Source of the DNA: Betaproteobacteria bacterium Ga0077526
Lineage (GTDB): Bacteria > Pseudomonadota > Gammaproteobacteria > Burkholderiales > Ga0077523
Direction of reading: 5' to 3'
Assembly (NCBI GenBank): GCA_001464765.1
Contig: LNDV01000034.1
Location: 248,001 to 312,000, forward strand
Length of the DNA: 64,000 nucleotides
Part shown: positions 15,636-23,711 of the stretch, piece after piece
Numbering within the stretch: position 1 is the stretch's first letter
Layout: every line of letters starts with the position of its first letter
Notes under the pieces: generated by a model
Database searches by the model: none
Seen by the model: the letters and a program-made list of their open reading frames with translations, nothing else
Told to the model about the DNA's origin: nothing
Program-made: the position numbers and the translations under genes

Positions 15636-17336
15636 CTAGTCGAAAGCGTTCGAGGAGTGCATCGCCTCGGCCACGCTGGTCTTGCCGCGCACCGCGAGTT
15701 CCACCGCAGCGCGACGCAGGGTGCGACCGCCCATCTGCTTGCGCGCCGCATCCACGAAGGTCTGGTGATCGCCGTCGGTCGCCGCCTCGACCACGGGCCG
15801 CGTCATCTCGAGCATCTCGTAGATGCCGGTGCGGCCGGTGTAGCCCGTGTTGCCGCACTGGTTGCAGCCCGCGCCCTTCCGGTAAGGGAACTGCTCGGCA
15901 CGATCGCCCAGTTCCAGCTTGAGCCATTCGCGCTCGTGATCCTCGAGGGTGTGGGGCGTCGAGCAGTGCTCGCATACGAGCCGCAGCAGCCGTTGTGCGA
16001 GCACGACCTGGAGCGACATCGCGACCATATACTGCGGTGCCCCCATGTCCATCAGCCGCAGAGGCGTGCTTGCTGCGTCGTTCGTATGCAGCGTGGAAAG
16101 CACCAGGTGGCCGGTCATCGCGGCGCGCAAGCCGGTCTCCACGGTGCCCTGGTCGCGCATCTCGCCGACCAGAATGACATCCGGGTCCTGCCGCAGCGCC
16201 GTGCGCAGCACCCGGCCGAAGGTGAGATCGATCTTCTCGTGCACCTGGACCTGGTTGAGGCCGGGCAGGCGGTACTCGACCGGATCCTCCACCGTGATGA
16301 TCTTGCGCTCCGGCGTGTTCAGTTCCGCGAGGGCCGCATAGAGCGTCGTGGTCTTGCCGCTGCCGGTCGGGCCGGTGACGAGCACCATCCCGCTCGGGCG
16401 CTGGATGATCCGGCGCATGCGATCGAGCACGTGCGCCGGCATGCCGAGACGGTCTAGCTTCGAGACTCCCGCGGACTGATTGAGCAGTCGCATCACCGCC
16501 GACTCGCCGTGCTGCGTAGGCATCGTGGAAATACGCACGTCGACCTGCGAATTGCGAAGCTGGATGTGGAAGCGGCCGTCCTGCGGCAGGCGCTTCTCCG
16601 AAATGTCGAGCCCGGACATGAGCTTGAGGCGCAGCAGCAGCGGCGCGGCGATCTTCGCGTCCGCCTGGGTCTGGATGTGCAGCACGCCGTCGATGCGGAA
16701 GCGGATGAAGAGCTTCGCTTCCTGCGGTTCGATGTGGATATCCGAGGCGCGGGCGCGCACGGCCTCCTCGAACACGCTCTGGAGCAGCTTCACAACCGGC
16801 GCGTCTTCGGAGGACGCCGGCACGCCCAGTGAGGCGAAGTCGACGCCGCCGTCCCCGATCTCCTCCCCCAGCTCCTGGGCGAGGCCGGAGATCTCGCCGG
16901 ATCGCGGATACGCGCGATCCAGCGCCGCGAGCAGCTGCGATTCGGCGACGACACAGACTTCCACTTCGCGCTTGAGGATACGCGCGAGCTCGTCGTAGGC
17001 GAGGATGTCCGTCGGGTCGGCCATGCCGACCCGGATTGCCGTGCCGAGATCCTCGAGAATCACCGCGCGGAAGCGCCGGGCCTGGGCCTCGGAGAGCTTC
17101 GCCACGACCTCCGGCGTGAGCCGCACCTGGCGCAGGTCGACGAAGGCGATGCGCAACTGCCCTGCAAGCGCCTCGCAGATCTGCTCCTCGGTCACATAAC
17201 CGGAATCGATGAATACCCGTCCGAGCCGGCGTCCGGACTTCTTCTGCGCTTCGAGCGCCTGGGCAAGCTGCTCCGGACTGAGGAGACCCTGTCGCAACAG
17301 GATCTCGCCCAGCCGGACTTTCTCGGGTCTTGGCAT
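15636..17336 (-). CDS. mshE: MSHA pilus extension ATPase MshE, c-di-GMP binding
   Basis: A GspE/PilB-type ATPase of 566 residues. The N-terminus carries two MshEN c-di-GMP-binding motifs: R8-L-G with spacing to Q31, and R37-L-G to Q60, each of the form RLGxxL(x)10LxxALxxQ. The catalytic core has Walker A GPTGSGKT near residue 320, Walker B ILVGEMRD, and a tetracysteine zinc site CEHC...CNQC near residues 450 and 492. It powers pilus extension and should respond to c-di-GMP. It is the first gene of the minus-strand pilus locus; the 119-bp gap to divergent trmL must hold its promoter. Confidence 0.95.
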   Translation of the reverse strand: MPRPEKVRLGEILLRQGLLSPEQLAQALEAQKKSGRRLGRVFIDSGYVTEEQICEALAGQLRIAFVDLRQVRLTPEVVAKLSEAQARRFRAVILEDLGTAIRVGMADPTDILAYDELARILKREVEVCVVAESQLLAALDRAYPRSGEISGLAQELGEEIGDGGVDFASLGVPASSEDAPVVKLLQSVFEEAVRARASDIHIEPQEAKLFIRFRIDGVLHIQTQADAKIAAPLLLRLKLMSGLDISEKRLPQDGRFHIQLRNSQVDVRISTMPTQHGESAVMRLLNQSAGVSKLDRLGMPAHVLDRMRRIIQRPSGMVLVTGPTGSGKTTTLYAALAELNTPERKIITVEDPVEYRLPGLNQVQVHEKIDLTFGRVLRTALRQDPDVILVGEMRDQGTVETGLRAAMTGHLVLSTLHTNDAASTPLRLMDMGAPQYMVAMSLQVVLAQRLLRLVCEHCSTPHTLEDHEREWLKLELGDRAEQFPYRKGAGCNQCGNTGYTGRTGIYEMLEMTRPVVEAATDGDHQTFVDAARKQMGGRTLRRAAVELAVRGKTSVAEAMHSSNAFD

Positions 17337-17455
17337 GGGGAGAGGGTCCGCCGCGGCGCTGGCCGCGGACGGCGGCTCGATTCCTTCACTGAATGACGCT
17401 GTACTTCGGACGGGGATGGGGGAAACTTGAGGATTCCCTCCATCCCGGCCGCGTC

Positions 17456-17920
17456 ATGTTCCGCGTGATCCTCTTCGAACCCGAGATTCCCCCCAACACG
17501 GGCAATGTCATCCGCCTGTGCGCCAACGCCGGTTGCGAGCTCCATCTCGTGGAGCCGCTCGGATTCCGGATGGGGGAGCGGGAAGTGCGACGAGCAGGTC
17601 TGGACTACCACGAGATGGCCGTGGTGCGCGTGCATCCGGACCTCGATGCGTGCCTCGCGGCGCTGCAGCCGGCGCGGCTTTTCGCCTTGAGCAGCAAGGT
17701 CGAGAACCATGTGTACGACACCGGATTCCAGGCGGGGGACGCCCTCCTGTTCGGCCCGGAGTCGCGGGGGCTGCCCGCAGGGGTTCTGGAAAGAGTTCCC
17801 CCCGAACGACGGCTTCGCCTGCCCATGAGAGCAGGCAACCGCAGCCTGAATCTGTCGAATGCAGTCGCCGTCGTGGTCTACGAAGCTTGGAGACAGCTGG
17901 GATTCGAAGGTGCCGGCTGA
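17456..17920 (+). CDS. trmL: tRNA (cytidine(34)-2'-O)-methyltransferase TrmL
   Basis: A SPOUT methyltransferase of 154 residues that methylates the ribose of the wobble base in certain tRNA-Leu species using S-adenosylmethionine. Family motifs are clear: [20 protein letters not shown] at the N-terminus, [11 protein letters not shown] and [11 protein letters not shown] at the knotted C-terminus. The ATG at 17456 was chosen because the protein starts [10 protein letters not shown] as in other TrmL proteins; an upstream in-frame ATG at 17393 would add an unrelated tail. It converges on gpsA with 25 bp between stops. Confidence 0.95.
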   Translation: MFRVILFEPEIPPNTGNVIRLCANAGCELHLVEPLGFRMGEREVRRAGLDYHEMAVVRVHPDLDACLAALQPARLFALSSKVENHVYDTGFQAGDALLFGPESRGLPAGVLERVPPERRLRLPMRAGNRSLNLSNAVAVVVYEAWRQLGFEGAG

Positions 17921-17945
17921 GCGGCACACCGCGACCGGTGGAGCG

Positions 17946-18929
17946 CTACTCGGCCTCGGTGCGCGGGTCGCGCCGGAGGAGAGCCTCGGCCGCGGCATTC
18001 GCATCGATCTCGCCGTCCAGCAGACGGCAGACCGCTTCGGAAATCGGCATGTCGACGCCGTGGCGTTCGGCGAGCCGGCGGACTTCCCGCGCCGTATTGA
18101 CGCCCTCGGCCACATGACCGAGGTCGGTGAGGACACGGTCCAGCGAGTGGCCCTTTGCCAGAGCGAGCCCCACGCGCCGGTTGCGAGAAAGATCGCCGGT
18201 GCAGGTGAGGATCAGGTCACCGGCGCCCGCAAGACCGAGGAAGGTTTCCATTCGGCCGCCCAGACGCAGGCCCAGCCGGGCAATCTCGGCCAATCCACGC
18301 GTCATGAGCGCGGCGCGGGCCGACAGGCCGAAACCGAGGCCGTCACATACGCCGGCAGCGATGGCCATCACGTTCTTGACCGCACCGCCCACCTCGACGC
18401 CGGGCAGATCGGTGCTGGAATAGATGCGCAGACGCGGTCCGTGCAGTTCCCGGGCGCAGTGCTCGGCAAACGTCGGGGTGGGCGATGCCAGCGTCACGGC
18501 GGCGGGAAGGCCTCGAGCGATCTCCTCGGCGAAGCTCGGCCCCGAAAGCGCGCCGCGCGGAACGGTTTCGGGCAGGGTTTCCGCCGCGACCTGGTGCGGG
18601 AACTTGGCGCTGCCGGGCTCGAAGCCCTTGCACAACCAGATGACCGGGGCCCTGGTCAGCGGGGCCGCCGACACGAGCGTCGAGCGCATGGCTGACGTGG
18701 GGGTGGCGATGACGACGAGTTCGGCCCGGGCAAGCGCGACGCCCGGATCGGACTCGATGGCGATGTCGTCCGGCAGGTCGAACCCGGAGAGGAACTCATT
18801 GCGGCGCGCGGCACGCATGGCCGCGCAGTGCTCCGCCTGCCAGGTCCACAGGGTGACCGAATGCCGCTCGCGCTGGGCGAGGGCAAACGCCGTGCCCCAG
18901 GCACCGGCACCGAGAATGGTGAGATTCAC
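17946..18929 (-). CDS. gpsA: Glycerol-3-phosphate dehydrogenase [NAD(P)+]
   Basis: A cytoplasmic enzyme of 327 residues that reduces dihydroxyacetone phosphate to sn-glycerol 3-phosphate for phospholipid synthesis. The Rossmann motif GAGAWGTAFA lies at residues 7-16, the GPSFAEEIA signature is present, and the catalytic lysine sits in VGGAVKNVMAIAAG. The start is GTG 18929 overlapping the stop of the SH3 gene (GTGA, 18926-18929). It is the last gene of the pglL-to-gpsA operon. Confidence 0.96.
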   Translation of the reverse strand: MNLTILGAGAWGTAFALAQRERHSVTLWTWQAEHCAAMRAARRNEFLSGFDLPDDIAIESDPGVALARAELVVIATPTSAMRSTLVSAAPLTRAPVIWLCKGFEPGSAKFPHQVAAETLPETVPRGALSGPSFAEEIARGLPAAVTLASPTPTFAEHCARELHGPRLRIYSSTDLPGVEVGGAVKNVMAIAAGVCDGLGFGLSARAALMTRGLAEIARLGLRLGGRMETFLGLAGAGDLILTCTGDLSRNRRVGLALAKGHSLDRVLTDLGHVAEGVNTAREVRRLAERHGVDMPISEAVCRLLDGEIDANAAAEALLRRDPRTEAE

Positions 18930-19360
18930 AGTCCCCAGACCTCCGAAGCGCGGACGAAGCCGGTGGCGCCATCGCGATGGCGCACCTTGACCCAGAGTCC
19001 GGCAGTCTCGACGAACTGCAGGATGACGCCACGCTGGGCTTCGAGGACGGCAGGTGCCGTCTCGACCGCAGTCTCCCGCAGGGTGACCGTCGCAGCGGTC
19101 ACGACGAGCGCGCGCTTCTGCACGATGGCGGAAGCTTCCGCCCAGGCGAGCTTGCCGCCGTGCTCACGGATCTTCAGCCACCCGTCGATGGCGGAGAGAA
19201 CCTCCACCGGCGAACCGGGGCCGACAACGAGAATCTTGCGGGCCTCCCGGGACGGCCCGTCGTACAGCACCGCCGGCGCCTCGCCCACCGCCCGGAACTC
19301 CAGGGCGGCGGCGCTGGCCGCCCAGAGACCGGCAGCGACGACGGGAAGGAAGCGTTTCAG
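18926..19360 (-). CDS. Exported SH3-domain protein, probable CTG start
   Basis: A bacterial SH3-type protein with two beta-barrel repeats (residues about 30-85 and 95-144 of 144). The open frame with usual start codons begins only at GTG 19288, which would cut off a good signal peptide (LKRFLPVVAAGLWAASAAA). In frame upstream of that there is no ATG, GTG or TTG back into secB. A CTG at 19360-19358 overlaps the secB stop (CTGA) and has GAGGT six bases before it, so I propose CTG as start. Function is unknown; such proteins often bind cell-wall or periplasmic partners. It is co-transcribed between secB and gpsA. Confidence 0.72.
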   Translation of the reverse strand: MKRFLPVVAAGLWAASAAALEFRAVGEAPAVLYDGPSREARKILVVGPGSPVEVLSAIDGWLKIREHGGKLAWAEASAIVQKRALVVTAATVTLRETAVETAPAVLEAQRGVILQFVETAGLWVKVRHRDGATGFVRASEVWGL

Positions 19361-19827
19361 TGCTTTACCTCGGGCGCGGCTTCTTCGGCCTGCTGACGCT
19401 GACGGTACAGGGCCTCGAAGTTCATCGGCGCCAGGAACACGGGCGGGAAGCCGGCACGGACTGCCATGTCCGACACGGTCTCGCGCAGGTACGGCAGCAG
19501 GATGGTCGGGCAGGTGATGGCATAGACCAGTTCCATGTCGGTCTGGGGCACGCCCTTCACCATGAAGATCCCGCCCTGGCTGGCCTCGATCAGGAACACG
19601 GTCTTGCCGCTGTCCTTGAGCTTGGCGGTGACGGTGGCGGTCAGGACCACTTCGTGGTGGTCGTCGCCGATCAACTGGCCTTCGTTGCGAAACTGGAATT
19701 CGAGTTCAGGCTGGGCGCGCTCCAGAAAGATCTGGGGCGCGTTGGGAATTTCCACGGACGCATCCTTGACGTAGATCTTCTCGATGGTGAATTGCGCCTG
19801 GATCGGCTGCTGTGGCTGCTCGGCCAT
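19357..19827 (-). CDS. secB: Protein-export chaperone SecB
   Basis: The tetrameric cytoplasmic chaperone of 156 residues that keeps preproteins unfolded and delivers them to SecA. Sequence marks are FTIEKIYVKDASVEIPNAP, the GIFMVKGV stretch and TCPTILLPYLRETVSDM, all conserved in SecB. GGAG stands five bases before the ATG. It lies in an operon with redox proteins (trxC, grxC, rhodanese) and gpsA, an order common in proteobacteria. Confidence 0.97.
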   Translation of the reverse strand: MAEQPQQPIQAQFTIEKIYVKDASVEIPNAPQIFLERAQPELEFQFRNEGQLIGDDHHEVVLTATVTAKLKDSGKTVFLIEASQGGIFMVKGVPQTDMELVYAITCPTILLPYLRETVSDMAVRAGFPPVFLAPMNFEALYRQRQQAEEAAPEVKH

Positions 19828-19896
19828 GGAAACTCCGGATGGTTGAATGAAAAGCGGCGCGTAGTGTACCCCACGCCTCCCGCCCTTCCGTCGCGT

Positions 19897-20322
19897 TCAG
19901 GCCGCGTTCTGGGTGATCCAGCGTTCCAGCGAAGCCCCGTCCAGGGCGCCGGCTATCCGGGCTTTCTCCGCACCACCCTGGAACAGGATCAGCGTGGGAA
20001 TGCTGCGGATGCCCAGCGGCTGGGCGATGGCGGCCTCGGCGTCGGTGTCGACCTTGGCGAACACGACCCGACCGGCGTGGGTCCGGGCGGCGCGCTCGAA
20101 CACGGGCGCCATCATCTTGCAGGGGCCGCACCAGGACGCCCAGAAGTCCACGACCACAGGCAGTTCATTGCGCTCGATGAAGCGGGAGAAGGCATCCGCC
20201 CGCAGGGCGACCGGTTCACCGGTCACCACCGGCTCGCCGCAGCGGCCGCACTTCGGAGACTGGCCGAGACGGTCGTCCGGCACGCGGTTGACGGAATGGC
20301 AGTGGGGACAGACAAGGTGCAT
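19897..20322 (-). CDS. trxC: Thioredoxin TrxC (thioredoxin 2)
   Basis: A thioredoxin of 141 residues with an N-terminal zinc ribbon made of CPHC (residues 5-8) and CGRC (25-28), then a thioredoxin fold with active site WASWCGPCK and the cis-proline loop IRSIPTLILF. This is the TrxC type, a cytoplasmic disulfide reductase that is often induced by oxidative stress. It stands between grxC and secB on the same strand with about 70 bp on either side. Confidence 0.95.
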   Translation of the reverse strand: MHLVCPHCHSVNRVPDDRLGQSPKCGRCGEPVVTGEPVALRADAFSRFIERNELPVVVDFWASWCGPCKMMAPVFERAARTHAGRVVFAKVDTDAEAAIAQPLGIRSIPTLILFQGGAEKARIAGALDGASLERWITQNAA

Positions 20323-20389
20323 GGCAGGCGGCGCTCCCGGCGAGGATCGACCGGGGCGCGGCGGGTGCCGCGATCTGCCGGTCTGACTG

Positions 20390-20662
20390 TCAGGTGGCGG
20401 CTGCGTCCGGCGAAAGCAAGGGCTTGAGGCGCCCGGCGTGGTCCAGGGCCGACAGATCGTCGAAGCCGCCCACGTGGAAGTCGCCGATGTAGATCTGCGG
20501 CACGGTGCGGCGCCCCGTGCGCTCCATCATCTCGACCCGCCGCTGGGGCTCGGTATCCACGCGGATCTTGCGGATGTCGGTCACGCCGCGGGCAGACAGC
20601 AGGCGCTCCGCAGCGACGCAGTAGGGGCAGACGGCGGTGCAGTACATGAGGACTTCGGGCAT
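20390..20662 (-). CDS. grxC: Glutaredoxin 3
   Basis: A dithiol glutaredoxin of about 90 residues with active site CPYC, the TVPQIYIG cis-proline loop and the GGFDDLSALD glutathione-binding motif. It reduces disulfides and glutathione adducts with glutathione. The ATG at 20662 has GGAG eight bases upstream. A GTG at 20668 overlaps the rhodanese stop (GTGA) but would place that site only two bases away, so I prefer the ATG. Confidence 0.95.
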   Translation of the reverse strand: MPEVLMYCTAVCPYCVAAERLLSARGVTDIRKIRVDTEPQRRVEMMERTGRRTVPQIYIGDFHVGGFDDLSALDHAGRLKPLLSPDAAAT

Positions 20663-20664
20663 GG

Positions 20665-21075
20665 TCACTTCTCCACAGGCATGCCGGCTTGCTGCCAGGC
20701 ACCCAGGCCCCCTTGCAAATTGAATACCTCCTTGAAGCCGGCGTCCTTGAGCATCTTGGCAGCCCCCTGGGACCGGTTGCCCGTCGCGCAGTGCACGAGC
20801 ACGGGCTTGTCCTTGAACTTCTCCAGGTCAGCGAGGCGCGACTTCAACTCGCCGACGGGAATGAGCCTGGCACCGCCGATGTGACCGTTGTTGAACTCCG
20901 CCTGGCTGCGGACATCCAGGACCAGGGGCTCGCGGCGGTTGATGAGCGTGACGGCTTCGGTCACTCCGATCTGCGGAATGCCGGACATCATCTTCGCAAT
21001 GGTCGGCCAGACGATGCCGATGCCGCTCACGATCGCGATCACGAACAGCCACCAGTTATCCCGAATGAAACTCAC
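20665..21075 (-). CDS. Membrane-anchored rhodanese-like protein
   Basis: A protein of 136 residues with one N-terminal membrane helix (WWLFVIAIVSGIGIVWPTI) and a rhodanese domain whose active-site loop reads VHCATGNRSQGA with a single catalytic Cys. Single-domain rhodaneses move sulfane sulfur; the specific acceptor is unknown. The gene is conserved beside grxC and secB in betaproteobacteria. The start is GTG 21075, which overlaps the pglL stop by 4 bp (GTGA). Confidence 0.88.
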   Translation of the reverse strand: MSFIRDNWWLFVIAIVSGIGIVWPTIAKMMSGIPQIGVTEAVTLINRREPLVLDVRSQAEFNNGHIGGARLIPVGELKSRLADLEKFKDKPVLVHCATGNRSQGAAKMLKDAGFKEVFNLQGGLGAWQQAGMPVEK

Positions 21076-22820
21076 GAATCCTCTCCAGCGTGTGTGAATG
21101 CTGCGATGTCGTTCCAGGGCCCGGGCAGACCGAGGTTGCGCCCCAGTCCGCGCCAGCGTTCCGCCTCGTCCGGATAGACGGCGGCAGCGCGCTCCCACCA
21201 GGCCCGGGCGGCGACGGCGTCACCGTCCATGGCCAGCAGCACCGCATGACGATAGGCAACGTCGGGAAGCGGAAAGACGCGCACCACCACGGTGGAGAGC
21301 GCCAGCTTCTGCGGCAGGCTCGTGCGACTCAACTCGAGCCCCCGATGCAGACCGACGCCGGCATAGCCGGCCAGGAACGAGTGGTGGAACATGCCCGCCA
21401 GCCCGTCGATCCCGGCGCGCTGGTCCTCGCTGCCGCTTCTGGCGATCTCGCCGTCGGCGAAGGCACGGACCAGCCGATAGTCCATGGCCGTGGTGAGCAG
21501 GACGAGGGCGGACAGCGCCCCCGCACCGGCCACCGCGAACCTTCCGGCCCGGGCGCACGCGCATTCTAGGCGAGGGCCCTCGGCGAGTCCAAGCGCAAGC
21601 GCGAACGGCCCGAGGAAGTACGCGTACCAGAGCGGGTACTCCACCAGGCCGTGCAGCAGGATCACGCCGGCCACACCGAGTGCCCAGGGCGTGTCAGACA
21701 CCATGCGTCCGCGGGCGACCCCCCGCCACCAGAGGAGGCCGAAGACCGCCCCGAGACCCAGCCCTATCAGCCCGAACTCGGCCGCGATCTGCAACGGCAG
21801 GCTGTGGGCATTTGCCGTCATGACGCCGGGAATGGGCGGCGCGAGGTCGGACGCCCGTTCGAAGAAGCCCGCAGCGAACTGGCCGTGGCCGATGCCGGTG
21901 ACGGGCGAATCGAGGAACATCCCCACCGCCCCTTCCCAGATGCGCAGCCGCTCCGAGAGACTGCTCGCGCCCGACGCGAATCGCCCAAGGGACGCATCCG
22001 CCAGTCCCTGCGGCCGGAGGAACCCGGACGCCAGGTCGGACAGGAGAAAGACCGCGGCCAGGGTTCCGAGCACCTCGCGCCAGGACCTCGCCGTGAGCGC
22101 CCCGACCGCGCGCCGCAGCAGGAAAGTGCCGGCGAACAGCCCCAGGACGAGCAGCCAGCCTGTCCGCGACCCGGTGAACGACAGGGCGACGCCGAGCCCG
22201 ACCAGCATCGGCATGGCGGCATAGGCGCCGAGCCGGCCCGATGCCCGGAGATGGGCGAGACTCACCACGCCCAGTACGAGGTGGCTGGCGAGATGATTCG
22301 GCTGGCCGAGGTTGCCGCCGGGACGGCCGGCGTACACCGGCAGCACGGCCCAACTCGCGCCCGCCGGGACACCCACGGCCTGAATGCCGGCGATCACGGC
22401 ATTGATCAGCGCCCCCGCGAGGACGCAGCCGGCCAGGAGTGCGACGACCTCTTCCCGGCGGGAATGGCCGCGGATCCATGCCCCCGCGCACGCCAGGCCG
22501 GCGGCCCAGACGAGGTAGAGGCAGGTGAGCCAGGACAACTGCGGTTGCGCGACCGAACCTGCCGCGATCTGGACGACGATGACGGCGACAAAGGCCAGCG
22601 GGAGCAGCGCGATGCTCGGAATCGTCCACCCGGCGCCCAACCCCAGCCCGGCGATGACGACCGCCCCGAGCGCAAAGGTGAGCCACTCCGCCTCGAAGGA
22701 CGGGATGGGCTCGATGCCCAGCGGGAGGAGGAACGGCAGCGACAGCATCGCCGCGAGGGCGACGACGGCAAGTCTCGTGCTTGGGCCCAGGGGCCCGACA
22801 CCGGGACGGACGGCGTTCAT
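21072..22820 (-). CDS. pglL: PglL-type O-oligosaccharyltransferase / O-antigen ligase family
   Basis: A polytopic membrane protein of 582 residues with about a dozen helices, a large periplasmic loop and a soluble C-terminal tail with TPR-like helices. GRPGGNLGQPNHLAS is the PglL signature and SERLRIWEGAVGMF with the following TGIGHGQF belongs to the Wzy_C ligase domain. PglL enzymes transfer lipid-linked glycans to Ser/Thr of pilins and other exported proteins. A GGAG site precedes the ATG by six bases. It heads the operon with rhodanese, grxC, trxC, secB and gpsA. A plain O-antigen ligase is the alternative. Confidence 0.85.
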   Translation of the reverse strand: MNAVRPGVGPLGPSTRLAVVALAAMLSLPFLLPLGIEPIPSFEAEWLTFALGAVVIAGLGLGAGWTIPSIALLPLAFVAVIVVQIAAGSVAQPQLSWLTCLYLVWAAGLACAGAWIRGHSRREEVVALLAGCVLAGALINAVIAGIQAVGVPAGASWAVLPVYAGRPGGNLGQPNHLASHLVLGVVSLAHLRASGRLGAYAAMPMLVGLGVALSFTGSRTGWLLVLGLFAGTFLLRRAVGALTARSWREVLGTLAAVFLLSDLASGFLRPQGLADASLGRFASGASSLSERLRIWEGAVGMFLDSPVTGIGHGQFAAGFFERASDLAPPIPGVMTANAHSLPLQIAAEFGLIGLGLGAVFGLLWWRGVARGRMVSDTPWALGVAGVILLHGLVEYPLWYAYFLGPFALALGLAEGPRLECACARAGRFAVAGAGALSALVLLTTAMDYRLVRAFADGEIARSGSEDQRAGIDGLAGMFHHSFLAGYAGVGLHRGLELSRTSLPQKLALSTVVVRVFPLPDVAYRHAVLLAMDGDAVAARAWWERAAAVYPDEAERWRGLGRNLGLPGPWNDIAAFTHAGEDS

Positions 22821-22957
22821 GGGAAGCTCCGGACGGAAGGCGCGAAGGACAGGACGTCCCCACGCGCAATGTGCAAGCTAGAATTGACGGCTGGGCGGAA
22901 GGGTTTCTTGAGAGGGCCCGGCTCGTCAGGTAAGCGCTTTTTCACGAGGATTCACGC

Positions 22958-23707
22958 ATGACCCACAAGATCGTGCTGCTACGGCACGGCGAAAGCACCT
23001 GGAACAGGGAGAATCGTTTTACCGGCTGGACGGATGTGGATCTGTCCGACCGGGGCCGCGAGGAGGCCCGTGATGCGGGACGCCTGCTCAAGTCGCTCGG
23101 CTATGCCTTCGACCGCGCGCATGTGTCGGTCCTGAAGCGCGCCATCCGCACGCTCTGGATCGCCCTGGATGAAATGGACGCCATGTGGCTTCCGGTCACC
23201 CACTCCTGGCGCCTCAACGAGCGCCACTACGGCAGCCTGCAGGGGTTGGACAAAAGCGAAATGGCCAGCCAGTTCGGCGAGGCCCAGGTGCTCGTCTGGC
23301 GGCGCAGCTACGACATCCCGCCCCCGCCCCTGGAGAAGTCCGACCCGCGATTCGCCGGGGACGACCCCCGCTACGACGGCCTCGATGAAGGGCAGGTGCC
23401 GCTCACCGAATGTCTCAAGGACACCGTGGCCCGTGTCGTTCCCTATTGGGAGGAAGTGATCGCGCCCCAGATCCGTTCGGGTCAGCGCCTGCTGATCGCC
23501 GCCCACGGCAACTCGATCCGCGCGCTGGTGAAGTACGTGGACGGCGTCTCCGAAGCCGACATCGTCGGCCTCAACATTCCGACGGCGACACCGCTGGTCT
23601 ACGAGCTGGACGACGCGCTGCGCCCGATCCGTCATTACTACCTCGGCGACGCCGCGGCCATCGCAGCCAAGGTCCAGGCCGTGGCCGCCCAGGGCAAGGC
23701 CAAGTAA
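22958..23707 (+). CDS. gpmA: 2,3-bisphosphoglycerate-dependent phosphoglycerate mutase
   Basis: A glycolytic enzyme of 249 residues that interconverts 3- and 2-phosphoglycerate through a phosphohistidine. The N-terminal motif [18 protein letters not shown] holds the catalytic His, and [13 protein letters not shown] holds the second His. Length and motifs match GpmA. CGAGGA precedes the ATG. The 137-bp region upstream separates it from divergent pglL. The envC-like gene follows after 4 bp. Confidence 0.97.
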   Translation: MTHKIVLLRHGESTWNRENRFTGWTDVDLSDRGREEARDAGRLLKSLGYAFDRAHVSVLKRAIRTLWIALDEMDAMWLPVTHSWRLNERHYGSLQGLDKSEMASQFGEAQVLVWRRSYDIPPPPLEKSDPRFAGDDPRYDGLDEGQVPLTECLKDTVARVVPYWEEVIAPQIRSGQRLLIAAHGNSIRALVKYVDGVSEADIVGLNIPTATPLVYELDDALRPIRHYYLGDAAAIAAKVQAVAAQGKAK

Positions 23708-23711
23708 CGCC

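Noticed and set aside
15623-15751. Upstream extension of mshG
   Set aside because: The added residues lie within the end of mshE in another frame and do not resemble the GspF family start.
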